A stretch of DNA of 13,721 nt, from contig PBWO01000002.1 in assembly GCA_002727275.1 (NCBI GenBank), positions 1 through 13,721 of the forward strand, given 5' to 3'. Shown piece after piece: positions 1 to 7,999 of this stretch. The notes beneath the pieces are model-generated. The model saw only the letters and a list, made by a program, of their open reading frames with translations. It was not told the origin of the DNA and did no database searches. This stretch comes from Methanobacteriota archaeon. Its GTDB lineage: Archaea; Thermoplasmatota; Poseidoniia; Poseidoniales; Thalassarchaeaceae. The first letter of the stretch is position 1. Every line of letters begins with the position of its first letter. The position numbers were made by a program, and so were the translations under genes.

Positions 1-10
1 GGCGCTCAGT

Positions 11-56
11 ATCCCGAGCAGTTATAGCCAATCAGAGTCGCTGGTCTGCTCGGGAT
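11..56 (+). promoter_or_regulatory. Inverted repeat bracketing a TATA-like box at the start of the first gene
   Basis: ATCCCGAGCA at 11-20 is the exact reverse complement of TGCTCGGGAT at 47-56. A TATA-like TTATAG (22-27) lies between the arms, about 28-33 bases before the ATG at 55. No Shine-Dalgarno sequence precedes that ATG, so the spacing fits an archaeal leaderless transcript starting at or near the ATG. The left arm would then cover the BRE/TFB side of the promoter and the right arm the transcription start. This geometry suits a repressor operator. The dyad is seen directly; the operator role is inferred. Confidence 0.5.
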
Positions 57-1752
57 GTACTCAGTCGGGCTAACGCTCGACCAAGATGAAGAGAGGTCGG
101 AACTGTTCGGCAATCTGAGTTTGGTCGGGTCAGGAGGGAAGTTTGTCGCCGTTCTGACAAAGCGACAGCTGACCTTGGAGAGGTTTGATGGTCACGGCGT
201 CAGGCTCTCACTAGGTTCGATATCGAGAATGCGTCACATGAAGGTCCCCCTATTCCCTGCCGGAGCGGTTCCACTGAGTCTGATGTCAATCTACCTTGGA
301 CTCAAAGTTCTGCTTGCTCCATATGCCCTAGTAGCAACTGCCGCAGGCTCGCTGACTCTACTAGGATACGTCTTGTCTAGGACTTCGGTCTTAGCGATCG
401 AGACCGAGGCCGGTGATCGTCATATCGTCGCCGGTAGTGAAGGAGTTCTGCTCAAACTGTGCATGATGGTCGACAGAGTAGGCCGGGGTTCTTCGATTGA
501 AGAAGCGCGAAAAGGATTGGAACATATTGATGCAGAATTACATCCATTCCCGGCACTCCGTGATGCAATGGGTGACACCCTAGAAACGAAGGGGCTTCTA
601 GAAGCACCTGAGGCTCCTGAGACTGAGTCTGTCCCAGAACAATTGCTTTCATTTCCTGCCGAGCCTGAATCTTCCCCTATGGCAGGGTTCCTATCTGTGG
701 ATGAGCCAGGGGCGATGCCATCATTCACGAATGATGTCTTTGCCAGTCCACCTCCTGCTGAAGAACCGTCGCCGATGATGATGTTCGATGACCCAGTAAT
801 GGAACCTGAAGCTGATGCTTACTCCAGAGCTTGGGGCAGAGAGGAGTCTCCTCCCTGGTACGAGGAGAAGCCGGCGGGCGGCTCTAGAATTGATTCAGCC
901 CTCGGAGAAGCTGCAGTAGGAATGGACCTATTCGGAGAGGGTGGAATATTCGACACTGATTCAGAATCGTCCTACTCGCCACCAACCACACCACCTCCGA
1001 GAGATTCCGTGATTCCTGCCCAAGACTTTCCAATCACACAGAATTACATCAGCGCAGTCGACTCTCCTGTCGAGGATAGAGGCCCTTCCAGTTCACAGAT
1101 GATTAGGAGGGCACAGGATAGATTTGGAGAAACAGGGCCATTCATGGCTCGCTCACTACCGGCTCCAAATGAGGTCGCAGTCAGAGAAGAGTGTAAGCCG
1201 GGCGTAGTCAGACAGGCGAGAGCAAAACAGGCCTTGCTAACTGATGGGGGAGGAAGTGCTCCAGGAATTGATCCCGCTAGCCTAGAGGAATTCCCCGGCG
1301 TATCTAGAATCGTCAATTCGATGGGAAGTGGTAGGGTAAACACCGGCGGTCGGAGAAAGGCATCCAAGCAGAGAATGGGCTGGATTGGTGCCTTGCTAGG
1401 GCCTGGGCACAGCGTTCAGAGGCGTTCTGAAAGTTATGCTTCCGAATATGGAGATACTGACGCTACCGTCGAGGCTTCTGGCGCGAGATTTCAGTCTTCG
1501 CAGCACATCAGGCTGCGAAGTGATCAGGATCATCAAGCAGATGTGGTAAACAGAGAAGTTCAAGCAAGCCCTCAACCTCACTCCGCTAAGGAAGCCCTAG
1601 AGGGAGTGGTCAAGCGGGTTTCCAGCGGCGAGAATAGAGAATCTGTTGCAATGCACGGTATTGAGGGGCGGGGATTGAGATTCTCTCAACTAAGGAGGAC
1701 TTCTTCCAAGAATGACCCTCATCCACTGCCAGGCATTAAGCGGCTTGAGTAA
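55..1752 (+). CDS. Uncharacterised membrane-anchored protein with a long disordered tail (565 aa)
   Basis: I do not recognise the family. Residues 1-64 look like a small beta-rich domain. Two hydrophobic segments follow at about 65-84 and 87-107, and then a short soluble stretch to about 140 that continues the beta-rich character. This layout recalls PH-like (bPH) domains with an embedded membrane hairpin, but that is only a resemblance. From about 180 to the end the sequence is of low complexity, rich in Pro, Glu and Ser and then in Arg and Ser, with no obvious domain, and is probably disordered and cytosolic. The ATG at 55 is the first start after an in-frame stop at 25-27, and it has a TATA-like box at leaderless distance. 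The stop codon directly abuts the stop of the convergent kinase gene. The reading frame is certain; the function is unknown. Confidence 0.8.
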   Translation: MYSVGLTLDQDEERSELFGNLSLVGSGGKFVAVLTKRQLTLERFDGHGVRLSLGSISRMRHMKVPLFPAGAVPLSLMSIYLGLKVLLAPYALVATAAGSLTLLGYVLSRTSVLAIETEAGDRHIVAGSEGVLLKLCMMVDRVGRGSSIEEARKGLEHIDAELHPFPALRDAMGDTLETKGLLEAPEAPETESVPEQLLSFPAEPESSPMAGFLSVDEPGAMPSFTNDVFASPPPAEEPSPMMMFDDPVMEPEADAYSRAWGREESPPWYEEKPAGGSRIDSALGEAAVGMDLFGEGGIFDTDSESSYSPPTTPPPRDSVIPAQDFPITQNYISAVDSPVEDRGPSSSQMIRRAQDRFGETGPFMARSLPAPNEVAVREECKPGVVRQARAKQALLTDGGGSAPGIDPASLEEFPGVSRIVNSMGSGRVNTGGRRKASKQRMGWIGALLGPGHSVQRRSESYASEYGDTDATVEASGARFQSSQHIRLRSDQDHQADVVNREVQASPQPHSAKEALEGVVKRVSSGENRESVAMHGIEGRGLRFSQLRRTSSKNDPHPLPGIKRLE

Positions 1753-2715
1753 TCACAGGCCAACCATGCGACGATATTTGTCGACTCTAGCGTGATAGCG
1801 TCCGCGATCGAGACTACTAACTCCTGAGGTTCCGAGTCCTTCAACCGAGAAGGAGGCGGTTACAGTAGCATGCAACAGTGCATCGCGCATAGTATTGGGC
1901 TGATTGAGAGCGCCCTTGCGACCAGCTATGTTGGCCAACAGGCCCCCAGCAAAACTGTCGCCCGCACCTGTCGGGTCAACTAAGGCATCAGTAGGATATG
2001 CAGGAAGAGTGATTGTGCCGCAATCTAGGTATGCCACTGAGCCGCTTCTGCCTCGCTTGACGATGACTCCACTGGGTCCAGGGCCGGCCGCAGTACCTCC
2101 ATAGAGAGCTTCTCCTGAGGAAATCTTGGCAGCCGCATTGTGTACTATATCATCACCAGCAATAGCGCAGACCTCTTCCTCGTTGAGTATGGCTAGATCC
2201 ACCTTTCGGAGAGCCTCTGAGAGTAGTTCGAATTCGGTTTCAATCCACAACATGAACGAGTCCAGAGCAGTAATTGCCGCCCCTGGACACTGATCTAGAA
2301 CAGCCACCTGAGATCGAGGGTGGGTGTTTGCGCAGAATAGAACATCCGGATCTCTCCAAGATGCTGGTATCTCGGGAATGTAGTTCTCGAGAACGTTGAC
2401 TTCTGTCGATATGGTCGTGACATCGTCCATAGATCCCTCATATCGGCCCGACCATCTGAATGTGTTTCCATCCTTGCGAACTACTCCAGCCAGATTCAGG
2501 CCTGAGTTCTCGAGAGTTCTCTGTGCCTCATATGAAAAGTCCTTACCAACAGCGCTGACTAATCCAATCGCTGGTGGCTTGCGAGGAGTTGCGGGGAGAT
2601 GGAAACCAGCAGCGATTCCTGCATGTGCGGCAGCCCCTCCCAACAGATCGGAACCGCTGTCAATAGGAGTTTCGATATCGTCGAGTCCGATGCTTCCTAG
2701 AATTACAAGTTTCAC
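1753..2715 (-). CDS. PfkB/ribokinase-family carbohydrate (or nucleoside) kinase
   Basis: The product is a cytosolic ATP-dependent kinase that phosphorylates a sugar or nucleoside hydroxyl. The PfkB hallmarks are in order: a GSIGLDD start, the di-glycine of the substrate lid near 26-27 (LLGGAAAHAG), an NEEEV motif at about 178-182, KRG at 220-222, and the anion-hole/catalytic-base signature DPTGAGD at 247-253, whose last Asp is the expected base. Length (320 aa) is normal for the family. It is the last gene of a minus-strand operon. I chose the GTG at 2715 because GAGGTG, the last bases of the upstream biotin carboxylase gene, lies 6 bases before it. A TTG at 2718 directly after that gene's stop is the alternative and adds one residue. 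The substrate cannot be told from sequence. The 3' end abuts the convergent gene with no intergenic base. Confidence 0.9.
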   Translation of the reverse strand: MKLVILGSIGLDDIETPIDSGSDLLGGAAAHAGIAAGFHLPATPRKPPAIGLVSAVGKDFSYEAQRTLENSGLNLAGVVRKDGNTFRWSGRYEGSMDDVTTISTEVNVLENYIPEIPASWRDPDVLFCANTHPRSQVAVLDQCPGAAITALDSFMLWIETEFELLSEALRKVDLAILNEEEVCAIAGDDIVHNAAAKISSGEALYGGTAAGPGPSGVIVKRGRSGSVAYLDCGTITLPAYPTDALVDPTGAGDSFAGGLLANIAGRKGALNQPNTMRDALLHATVTASFSVEGLGTSGVSSLDRGRYHARVDKYRRMVGL

Positions 2716-2718
2716 CAA

Positions 2719-4062
2719 TCACACCTCTTCTAGTATACCCGGGTGCTCATCTAGATACGCGATGGTGATATCTCCGTTACGGAAGTCTGTCTCACTCAAT
2801 ATTGCCCTGTGAAGAGGGATTAAAGTATCCACTCCGATGATTATCGTCTCCGCCAGAGCAGCATCCATCTTGGCTATTGCTTCCTCGCGGTTCGGCGCCC
2901 AGACTATCACTTTGGCTAGTAAAGAGTCGAATGATGGTGGCATGTCATATCCTGTGTGGGAGTGAGTATCAACTCGGACCCCGGGTCCCCCCGGCCAGTG
3001 ACATTCCCAAATTCTGCCCGGGGACGGTTTGAGAGTGAATGGGTCCTCTGCGTTAATTCTGGTCTGAATAGCATGACCTGCAATTTGGATCTCTGACTGC
3101 TTGAGTGGAAGTGATTCTCCGGCTGCAACCTTGATTCCCAAGGAAACCAAGTCTACTCCAGTAATCATCTCAGTCACTGTGTGCTCAACTTGGACTCGCG
3201 GATTCACCTCAAGGAAGTAAAATTCGCCGTCTGAGTCACGGAGGAATTCGAAGGTTGCCAGACCCTTGTATCCGACGGCCTCTGCTCCAGCCACAACTTT
3301 CGCTCCAAGATCTGTACGAACCTCATCTGAGAGCCATGGCCCTTCCTCGATAATCTTCTGATGCCGCCTCTGAATAGAACAGAATCTCTCTCCAAAGTGG
3401 ATTGCTTTGCTACCGTCGCCTAGGACTTGAAATTCGATGTGTTGAGCTCCTTCGATGAACTTCTCAACGAATACCCTATCATCACCGAAGGCAGAGAGTG
3501 CTCGCCCTTGACAAAGTCTCAGGGCCGACTCGAACTCATCTCCTGAATTCACAACTTGCATGCCAATACCGCCGCCACCGGCGGCCGCCTTGATCATCAC
3601 CGGGTATCCAATTTCCTCGGCCATTCCGAGGGCCTCAGACTCGTCCGAAATGGGCTGGCCAGACCCTCTAGCCACAGGAAGTCCTGCCTTTACCATCGCA
3701 TCTCTGGCCGAGATCTTATCCCCTAACAGTCTAAGCACTTGAGGGCTAGGACCAATGAATACGATTCCTTCCTCGATAAGTCTCTCGGCTAGAGTTGCAT
3801 TCTCGGCTAGGAATCCGTATCCGGGATGAACAGCATCTGCCCCCACTTCTTTGGCGGCAGCGACTATGGCTTCTATGTCGAGATATGATGCTAGGGGATC
3901 GTCGCGCGGGATGAACGCTCCCTCGTCTGCCATCCTCACTGGCAAGGTCAACCTATCTTCACGCCCATGGATAACAACTGCTTCTATCCCTAGCGCGCGT
4001 AGAGAGCGTAGGATACGAAGTGCGATTTCGCCGCGATTAGCAATCAGAACGCGGCGGAACAT
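2719..4062 (-). CDS. accC: Biotin carboxylase subunit of an acyl-CoA carboxylase
   Basis: It carboxylates biotin on a carrier protein using ATP and bicarbonate, the first half-reaction of acetyl/propionyl-CoA carboxylase. The 447-aa length and motifs match stand-alone AccC: MFRRVLIANRGEIA start, HPGYGFLAEN (79-88), GDK with Lys116, ATP-grasp glycine loop KAAAGGGGIGM (158-168), RRHQKIIEE (232-240), and EVNPRVQVEH (285-294) with the expected catalytic Arg289 and Glu293. Arg335 (QTRINAEDP) fits the biotin-site Arg. The residue after the GGGG loop is Ile where many homologues have Arg or Lys. No biotin-carrier domain or AMKM biotinylation site follows, so carrier and carboxyltransferase must be encoded elsewhere. 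I chose the ATG at 4062 because homologues begin there; an in-frame TTG at 4095 would add 11 unconserved residues. It sits 45 bp after the reductase gene in the same operon. Confidence 0.95.
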   Translation of the reverse strand: MFRRVLIANRGEIALRILRSLRALGIEAVVIHGREDRLTLPVRMADEGAFIPRDDPLASYLDIEAIVAAAKEVGADAVHPGYGFLAENATLAERLIEEGIVFIGPSPQVLRLLGDKISARDAMVKAGLPVARGSGQPISDESEALGMAEEIGYPVMIKAAAGGGGIGMQVVNSGDEFESALRLCQGRALSAFGDDRVFVEKFIEGAQHIEFQVLGDGSKAIHFGERFCSIQRRHQKIIEEGPWLSDEVRTDLGAKVVAGAEAVGYKGLATFEFLRDSDGEFYFLEVNPRVQVEHTVTEMITGVDLVSLGIKVAAGESLPLKQSEIQIAGHAIQTRINAEDPFTLKPSPGRIWECHWPGGPGVRVDTHSHTGYDMPPSFDSLLAKVIVWAPNREEAIAKMDAALAETIIIGVDTLIPLHRAILSETDFRNGDITIAYLDEHPGILEEV

Positions 4063-4107
4063 ATTGATGCGCTCGGGCAGACGCTGTATGAGCAATGCGG
4101 AGAGTCG

Positions 4108-5388
4108 TCAGTATACGTCGCGTAGATACCGCTTCTCTGTCTTCATCAGACCGGTCTCGACGAAATCCTTGGCTTCGTCTTCAGACATTCCACCGTATTC
4201 TGAACATATCTCGATGAGTGTCGAGTGTACATCTCTGGCCATGTAGTTCTTATCTCCACAGACATAGAAGTAAGCTCCTCCATCAATCCAGTTCCATATC
4301 TCCTCGCCATTCTGCTTCATCAGGTGCTGGACATACACCTTTTCCGGGCCCGCTCGTGACCAAGCAAGATCGTGGTGGTCAATCAGGCCAGACTCCTTCC
4401 ACGCCCCCATCTCATCCCGATATAGGTACTCGCCCTCCTCGGTCCAGTCTCCGAAAAACAACCAATTGCGGCCGGTTGAAGCGTCCATCTGCCGCTGCTG
4501 AAGGAATGCTCTGAACGGTGCAATTCCAGTTCCCGGGCCTACCATGATTATGTCAGTCGAACCGTCCTCTGGCAGTACGAAAGATCGTGTAGGCGACATG
4601 AACACGCCAATATCCGAGTCACCTACGTCACAGCGGTCGGCCAAGTATCCTGTGCAAAGGCCGGTTCTGTCCCTTTCATGGTGATGATACCTGACGATAG
4701 CTACAGTTAGATGAACAGTTCCAGGCTCAAAATCTGGACTGCTGGCAATAGAGTATAGCCTAGGCTTGAGTCTATCCATACCATCGACCAATTGCTGAGG
4801 TGTGAATCCTATATGGCCGAAGTCGGATAGGCCATCGATGTAGTCCCTAGACCACATGTAATCCTCCATGGCCTTTGGGTCGTCCATCAGATTGTTCCAG
4901 AGCTCTTCTGCAGGATCATCGGCTGAGCCGATCTCGACATACCCCTCGGGTATGTCATCTTCCACTCCAGAACCATTCCAATCCATCAGCAGTTCGCCAT
5001 CTTGAGTAGATGCTCGCTGCCTGCCAACAATTCTAATCTCGATCTTGGGAGAATCCGACGCTATTCTATCGCCGAGATTTCCAATCCACTTCTTGGAAAT
5101 CCTGTGAATCTCATACCTGTTTGTCAGCGCCTCCCTAATGCTGCAGTCGCCGAGGTGAGTTTCAATATCCTCGTCTCCAGTAAAGCCACAAAAATCCAGC
5201 AATTCTTGGACAATCTCGGGCGGGCACTGTGGGATTACTCCCAGAGCATCTCCTGCCTTGTATTCAAGACCGGAGTCTCCCAAGTCGAATACAATGTGTC
5301 TAGTCTCCTTTCTCGAGCCTTCGCCATTTAGTATCCAGTTCTCATTCAACTTAGAGACGTAGGGGTTCTTCGCACTCCACTCTGACAT
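4108..5388 (-). CDS. CysJ-like diflavin-reductase FAD/NAD(P)H module without a flavodoxin domain
   Basis: This 426-aa cytosolic flavoprotein matches the C-terminal half of sulfite reductase alpha subunit and cytochrome P450 reductase. In order: the FAD-binding beta-barrel start (NPYVSKL, KETRH at 27-31, YKAGDALGVIP), a helical connecting insert at about 160-205, the FAD motif RLYSIASS (210-217), TGLCTGYLADR (242-252) for FAD pyrophosphate, GPGTGIAPFR (284-293) for NAD(P)H, FFGDW (311-315), EKVYVQH, YVCGDKNYMARDV (375-387) and a RYLRDVY C-terminus whose last Tyr probably stacks on the flavin. The N-terminal FMN/flavodoxin domain of CysJ is absent. It would therefore pass electrons to a separate flavodoxin, ferredoxin or haem protein; the partner is unknown. 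The ATG at 5388 has GAGGA about 7 bases upstream and is preferred over the in-frame TTG at 5421. It is the first gene of the minus-strand operon. Confidence 0.9.
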   Translation of the reverse strand: MSEWSAKNPYVSKLNENWILNGEGSRKETRHIVFDLGDSGLEYKAGDALGVIPQCPPEIVQELLDFCGFTGDEDIETHLGDCSIREALTNRYEIHRISKKWIGNLGDRIASDSPKIEIRIVGRQRASTQDGELLMDWNGSGVEDDIPEGYVEIGSADDPAEELWNNLMDDPKAMEDYMWSRDYIDGLSDFGHIGFTPQQLVDGMDRLKPRLYSIASSPDFEPGTVHLTVAIVRYHHHERDRTGLCTGYLADRCDVGDSDIGVFMSPTRSFVLPEDGSTDIIMVGPGTGIAPFRAFLQQRQMDASTGRNWLFFGDWTEEGEYLYRDEMGAWKESGLIDHHDLAWSRAGPEKVYVQHLMKQNGEEIWNWIDGGAYFYVCGDKNYMARDVHSTLIEICSEYGGMSEDEAKDFVETGLMKTEKRYLRDVY

Positions 5389-5494
5389 GTGAAATCCTCG
5401 TCTGGCGAGCCGTCGAGACAAGGCCTGTTTATGAACAAATGCTGAGAGAGGGCTGGGTTCGGTAATCGATTCAATGCGATGAGGTCAAGTCAGG
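5389..5494. promoter_or_regulatory. Divergent promoter region between reductase operon and MBL hydrolase
   Basis: These 106 bp must hold the promoters of both the minus-strand operon and the plus-strand hydrolase. The best TATA-like candidate is TTTATGAA at about 5428-5435, whose other strand reads TTCATAAA. It could serve either direction, about 40-60 bases from the two starts. GAGGT at 5481-5485 is a plausible ribosome site for the hydrolase GTG at 5495. I see no strong dyad here. Confidence 0.35.
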
Positions 5495-6307
5495 GTGCCC
5501 TCATCGCAGCACATGGCGCGCATAGACTTCCTTGGTACGGGGAACGCATTCATGCCACACGGCAGGATGCATGCTCTCGCACTATTGGATGAATGCGTGT
5601 TGGTAGACACACCGCCAACAGTACTCGCTCAGCTGAGGCGATGTAGTATCTCTCCTAGTGATTTGAGGCATGTACTCATCACTCACTGGCACGCCGACCA
5701 CACGTTCGGTTTCCCCTTCCTTCTACTTGATAGGAAATATATCTCTGACCCCGACTTCGAGTCTGCCCTTAGTGTCCACCTGAGGCCGGGAGGAAGGGAG
5801 TTGTTTGGGAATCTGTGTAACACTGGTTTCCCCGGAAGTCTTGAGGAGGCCCTAGATGAAAGAGTCGTGTGGTCGGAATCAGAGAAGGGGAGTCTGGAAG
5901 GAACTGATTGGTCCTTTGAGAGATTCCCAGTCAGACATGTTGAGCAGACCGACCCTCATGGTTACGAGTTGATTCACTCAAGTGGTTTCAGATTTCTGCA
6001 CTGCGGGGACTCCGGGCCGTGTGAGGAGATTGATCACAGAGCCTCCAGATGTCAGGTGATTCTGCTCGAAATGGGTATCCCAGACTTCGTCGAAAGTCCT
6101 CATCACCATACTCCTTCCGATGTGCTGGCATTCTCTGAGAGGCATCCCCACGCGCTGGTGCTGGTCACTCACAACTACTCCAGTGCCAAGGGAGAGGAGT
6201 CGGGATTCCCGATTCCCGAACTGCCCGAATCGATAATACAAATCGAAGATGGAGATAGTCTTGAATATGGCGATGATGGCTCTATTTCTATGAAAAGAAA
6301 TTCTTGA
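5495..6307 (+). CDS. MBL-fold metallohydrolase (RNase Z/phosphodiesterase-like)
   Basis: This is a metallo-beta-lactamase-fold hydrolase, expected to bind two divalent metals. The family start IDFLGTGNAF (10-19) is followed by the metal signature THWHADHTFG, with His64, His66, Asp68 and His69. The remaining ligands fit His148 (VRHVEQ), Asp172 (CGDSG) and His226 (VTHNYSS). HHHTPSDV at 203-210 is also conserved-looking. The length of 270 aa is typical of compact tRNase Z-like or phosphodiesterase-like members, but I see nothing that identifies the substrate. The GTG at 5495 has GAGGT 9 bases upstream. The ATG at 5513 lacks a ribosome site but matches where homologues usually begin, so either is possible. 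The gene diverges from the reductase operon and is followed by the long gap before cdc6. Confidence 0.85.
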   Translation: MPSSQHMARIDFLGTGNAFMPHGRMHALALLDECVLVDTPPTVLAQLRRCSISPSDLRHVLITHWHADHTFGFPFLLLDRKYISDPDFESALSVHLRPGGRELFGNLCNTGFPGSLEEALDERVVWSESEKGSLEGTDWSFERFPVRHVEQTDPHGYELIHSSGFRFLHCGDSGPCEEIDHRASRCQVILLEMGIPDFVESPHHHTPSDVLAFSERHPHALVLVTHNYSSAKGEESGFPIPELPESIIQIEDGDSLEYGDDGSISMKRNS

Positions 6308-6706
6308 ATAAATTAACTCAGTTTATACATGAGAAAAAGCAATCAATCAATTTGCTAATCGTGTGAGTATGAATTCGAGGCTTTCGGAGATTCGGTGGGA
6401 GTAAATCCGGCGTCATCCTCATCATGAGGAAGGTCATAGATCTAGAATGCCCGGTGATGCAGAATTAACACCGGATTATAATCTACAAAAACGCTATACT
6501 AAAGGGAAGTTGAAGGCATTATTCGTGGTTATGTTTGCTTGTGATTTATATGGCGTTTAGAGGAGGAAAAACTCGGTCAACTTCTCGACTCCTCGGACAG
6601 TCTTATTACCACCGACATCCTCGCTTGACATCCACGTTGGCCGGCACATCTTGATCCTAGGTCTTGATGATTGGTCAATCGTGTTTTGGCCCGATGGTGA
6701 AAGAAA
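6308..6706. other. 399-bp gene-free stretch upstream of cdc6/orc1; candidate replication origin
   Basis: This is the longest gene-free stretch in an otherwise tightly packed window. It begins AT-rich (about 6300-6360, including AATCAATCAAT), as an unwinding element would. Short dyads follow: TCCTCAT-C-ATGAGGA (6416-6430), CCGGTG/CACCGG (6451-6456/6469-6474), palindrome TAGATCTA near 6438-6445, and GATTG-GT-CAATC (6669-6680). TCGGTGG at 6392-6398 is inverted at 6609-6615. TATA-like boxes at 6476-6482 and 6545-6551 could drive cdc6. Archaeal origins often lie next to orc1/cdc6, hence the proposal. I found no clear match to known origin recognition boxes, and no RNA gene. The origin role is inference. 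Confidence 0.4.
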
Positions 6707-7945
6707 ATGGACGGAAACATTTTCGAAAAAATTCTCGGTCAGGATTGTCTCTTCGTGGATAGGCGGGCATTCGACCATGCGTTTGAGCCTTCGAGGCTTC
6801 CTCATCGAGACCATGAGGTCGATTCTCTAGTACGCAATCTGGTTGATGCCCTCAACGGACACATTCCTTCGAACATGCTGCTCTATGGCGTTCCAGGTTC
6901 CGGTAAGACTGTGGTCACAAGATTTGTCCTCGGGCAATTACTGGATAAAGGCAAGAAGATGGGGAGGGGTGTTGAGACCTACGAGATAAACTGTCGAAAT
7001 GTGGATACAAAGTACAGAGTTGTACAGACCATAGCCAGCAAACTAGGAAGGCGTGGAGATTCACCAATCCCATTCACTGGCTGGCCCACCGATAGAGTTC
7101 TTGAAGAGTTAATTTTCAGAATGGATAGGGCGGGTGGAGTCCACATCATCGTACTCGACGAGATTGACAATCTGGTAACTAGAGCCGGCGATGGGTTACT
7201 GTACAACCTGACAAGTCTGAATACCTCTCTTAGGAGCTCAAGATGCTGCATTATAGGCATCAGCAATGATCTCAACTTCACCCAACAACTTGACCCTAGA
7301 GTCACCTCAAGATTGAGTCAGGAGGATTTGGTTTTCCACCCATACGGGGCGCCTGAGATTCAGGACATCCTGAGCGAGAGAGTCAGGACCGGTTTACGCG
7401 AAGGGGTAATCGACGAAGGGGTTCTAGAGCTCTGCTCCGCCTTGGCTGCACAAGAGCACGGTGATGCCCGTAGGGCTCTCGATCTACTACGCATTTCTGT
7501 CCAGAAGGCTGAGCAGAGAGCACAGAAGACTGTGGACAGAAGACATGTCAGACTGGCTCAGAGTCAGTTAGAATATGATCAGGTCACTCCTGTTCTAAAG
7601 ACTCTGCCTCTGCATCAAAAGTTGCTTGTCCTTGCAATCAAACTGAACGAGGACAACGGACTGAGGAACATCTCCACCGGTGAGACATACAGAACATACA
7701 GCGAGGCATGTATGAAAATCTCAGTTGAGCCCTTGACTCCAAGGCGTATTTCTTCACTCCTCAATGAGCTTGATACTCTCGGTTTGATCATGGCTAGGAA
7801 CGTTAGCAAGGGTAGGGGCGGAAGGAGTAAGCAAGTCAATTCTGCAATACCCAAGGGAGTCGATGCGGTTTCAACGATGAGTGATTCCGAACCGTTGATT
7901 GCCGAAGCGGCACTTGGCAGATACAACCTACAGACTCACCTCTGA
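6707..7945 (+). CDS. cdc6: Cdc6/Orc1 replication initiator AAA+ ATPase
   Basis: This is an archaeal Orc1/Cdc6 protein, which binds origin DNA, melts it with ATP and helps load MCM helicase. At 412 aa it is full length. Walker A is GVPGSGKT (61-68), Walker B is IVLDEID (148-154), sensor 1 is around Asn187 (GISNDLNF), an arginine-finger-type LDPRVTSRL lies at 195-203, and sensor 2 is GDARRALDLLR (252-262). The C-terminal winged-helix origin-binding domain covers about 295-385, with a recognition-helix-like stretch at TPRRISSLLNEL and a Gly/Arg-rich wing (SKGRGGRSKQ). The ATG at 6707 has GGTG about 7 bases upstream. It follows the candidate origin gap and is followed within about 55 bp by a membrane-protein gene on the same strand. 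Confidence 0.95.
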   Translation: MDGNIFEKILGQDCLFVDRRAFDHAFEPSRLPHRDHEVDSLVRNLVDALNGHIPSNMLLYGVPGSGKTVVTRFVLGQLLDKGKKMGRGVETYEINCRNVDTKYRVVQTIASKLGRRGDSPIPFTGWPTDRVLEELIFRMDRAGGVHIIVLDEIDNLVTRAGDGLLYNLTSLNTSLRSSRCCIIGISNDLNFTQQLDPRVTSRLSQEDLVFHPYGAPEIQDILSERVRTGLREGVIDEGVLELCSALAAQEHGDARRALDLLRISVQKAEQRAQKTVDRRHVRLAQSQLEYDQVTPVLKTLPLHQKLLVLAIKLNEDNGLRNISTGETYRTYSEACMKISVEPLTPRRISSLLNELDTLGLIMARNVSKGRGGRSKQVNSAIPKGVDAVSTMSDSEPLIAEAALGRYNLQTHL

Positions 7946-7999
7946 GTGGTCATTCGCCCTCAGATAACGGTTAAACGAAGGTGCAAGGTCGCCGCCTCG

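Noticed and set aside
1..54. End of an upstream gene at the left edge
   Set aside because: Two plus frames are open over this short stretch but neither shows a recognisable protein end; too little sequence to call.
2396..2812. 138-codon plus-strand ORF
   Set aside because: It is antisense to the kinase and the carboxylase end, both of which carry conserved motifs.
4063..4095. TTG start extending the biotin carboxylase by 11 residues
   Set aside because: Homologues begin at the MFRRVLIANRGE methionine and the extra residues show no conserved pattern or ribosome site.
6550..6654. 34-codon ORF beginning ATGGCGTTTAGA in the gap before cdc6
   Set aside because: AGAGGAGG lies inside it rather than ahead of it, the peptide is featureless, and the gap shows no coding bias.
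6308..6706. tRNA or other RNA gene in the long gap
   Set aside because: I could find no T-loop sequence with a 7-bp acceptor stem, no C/D box pair, and no SRP or RNase P block.
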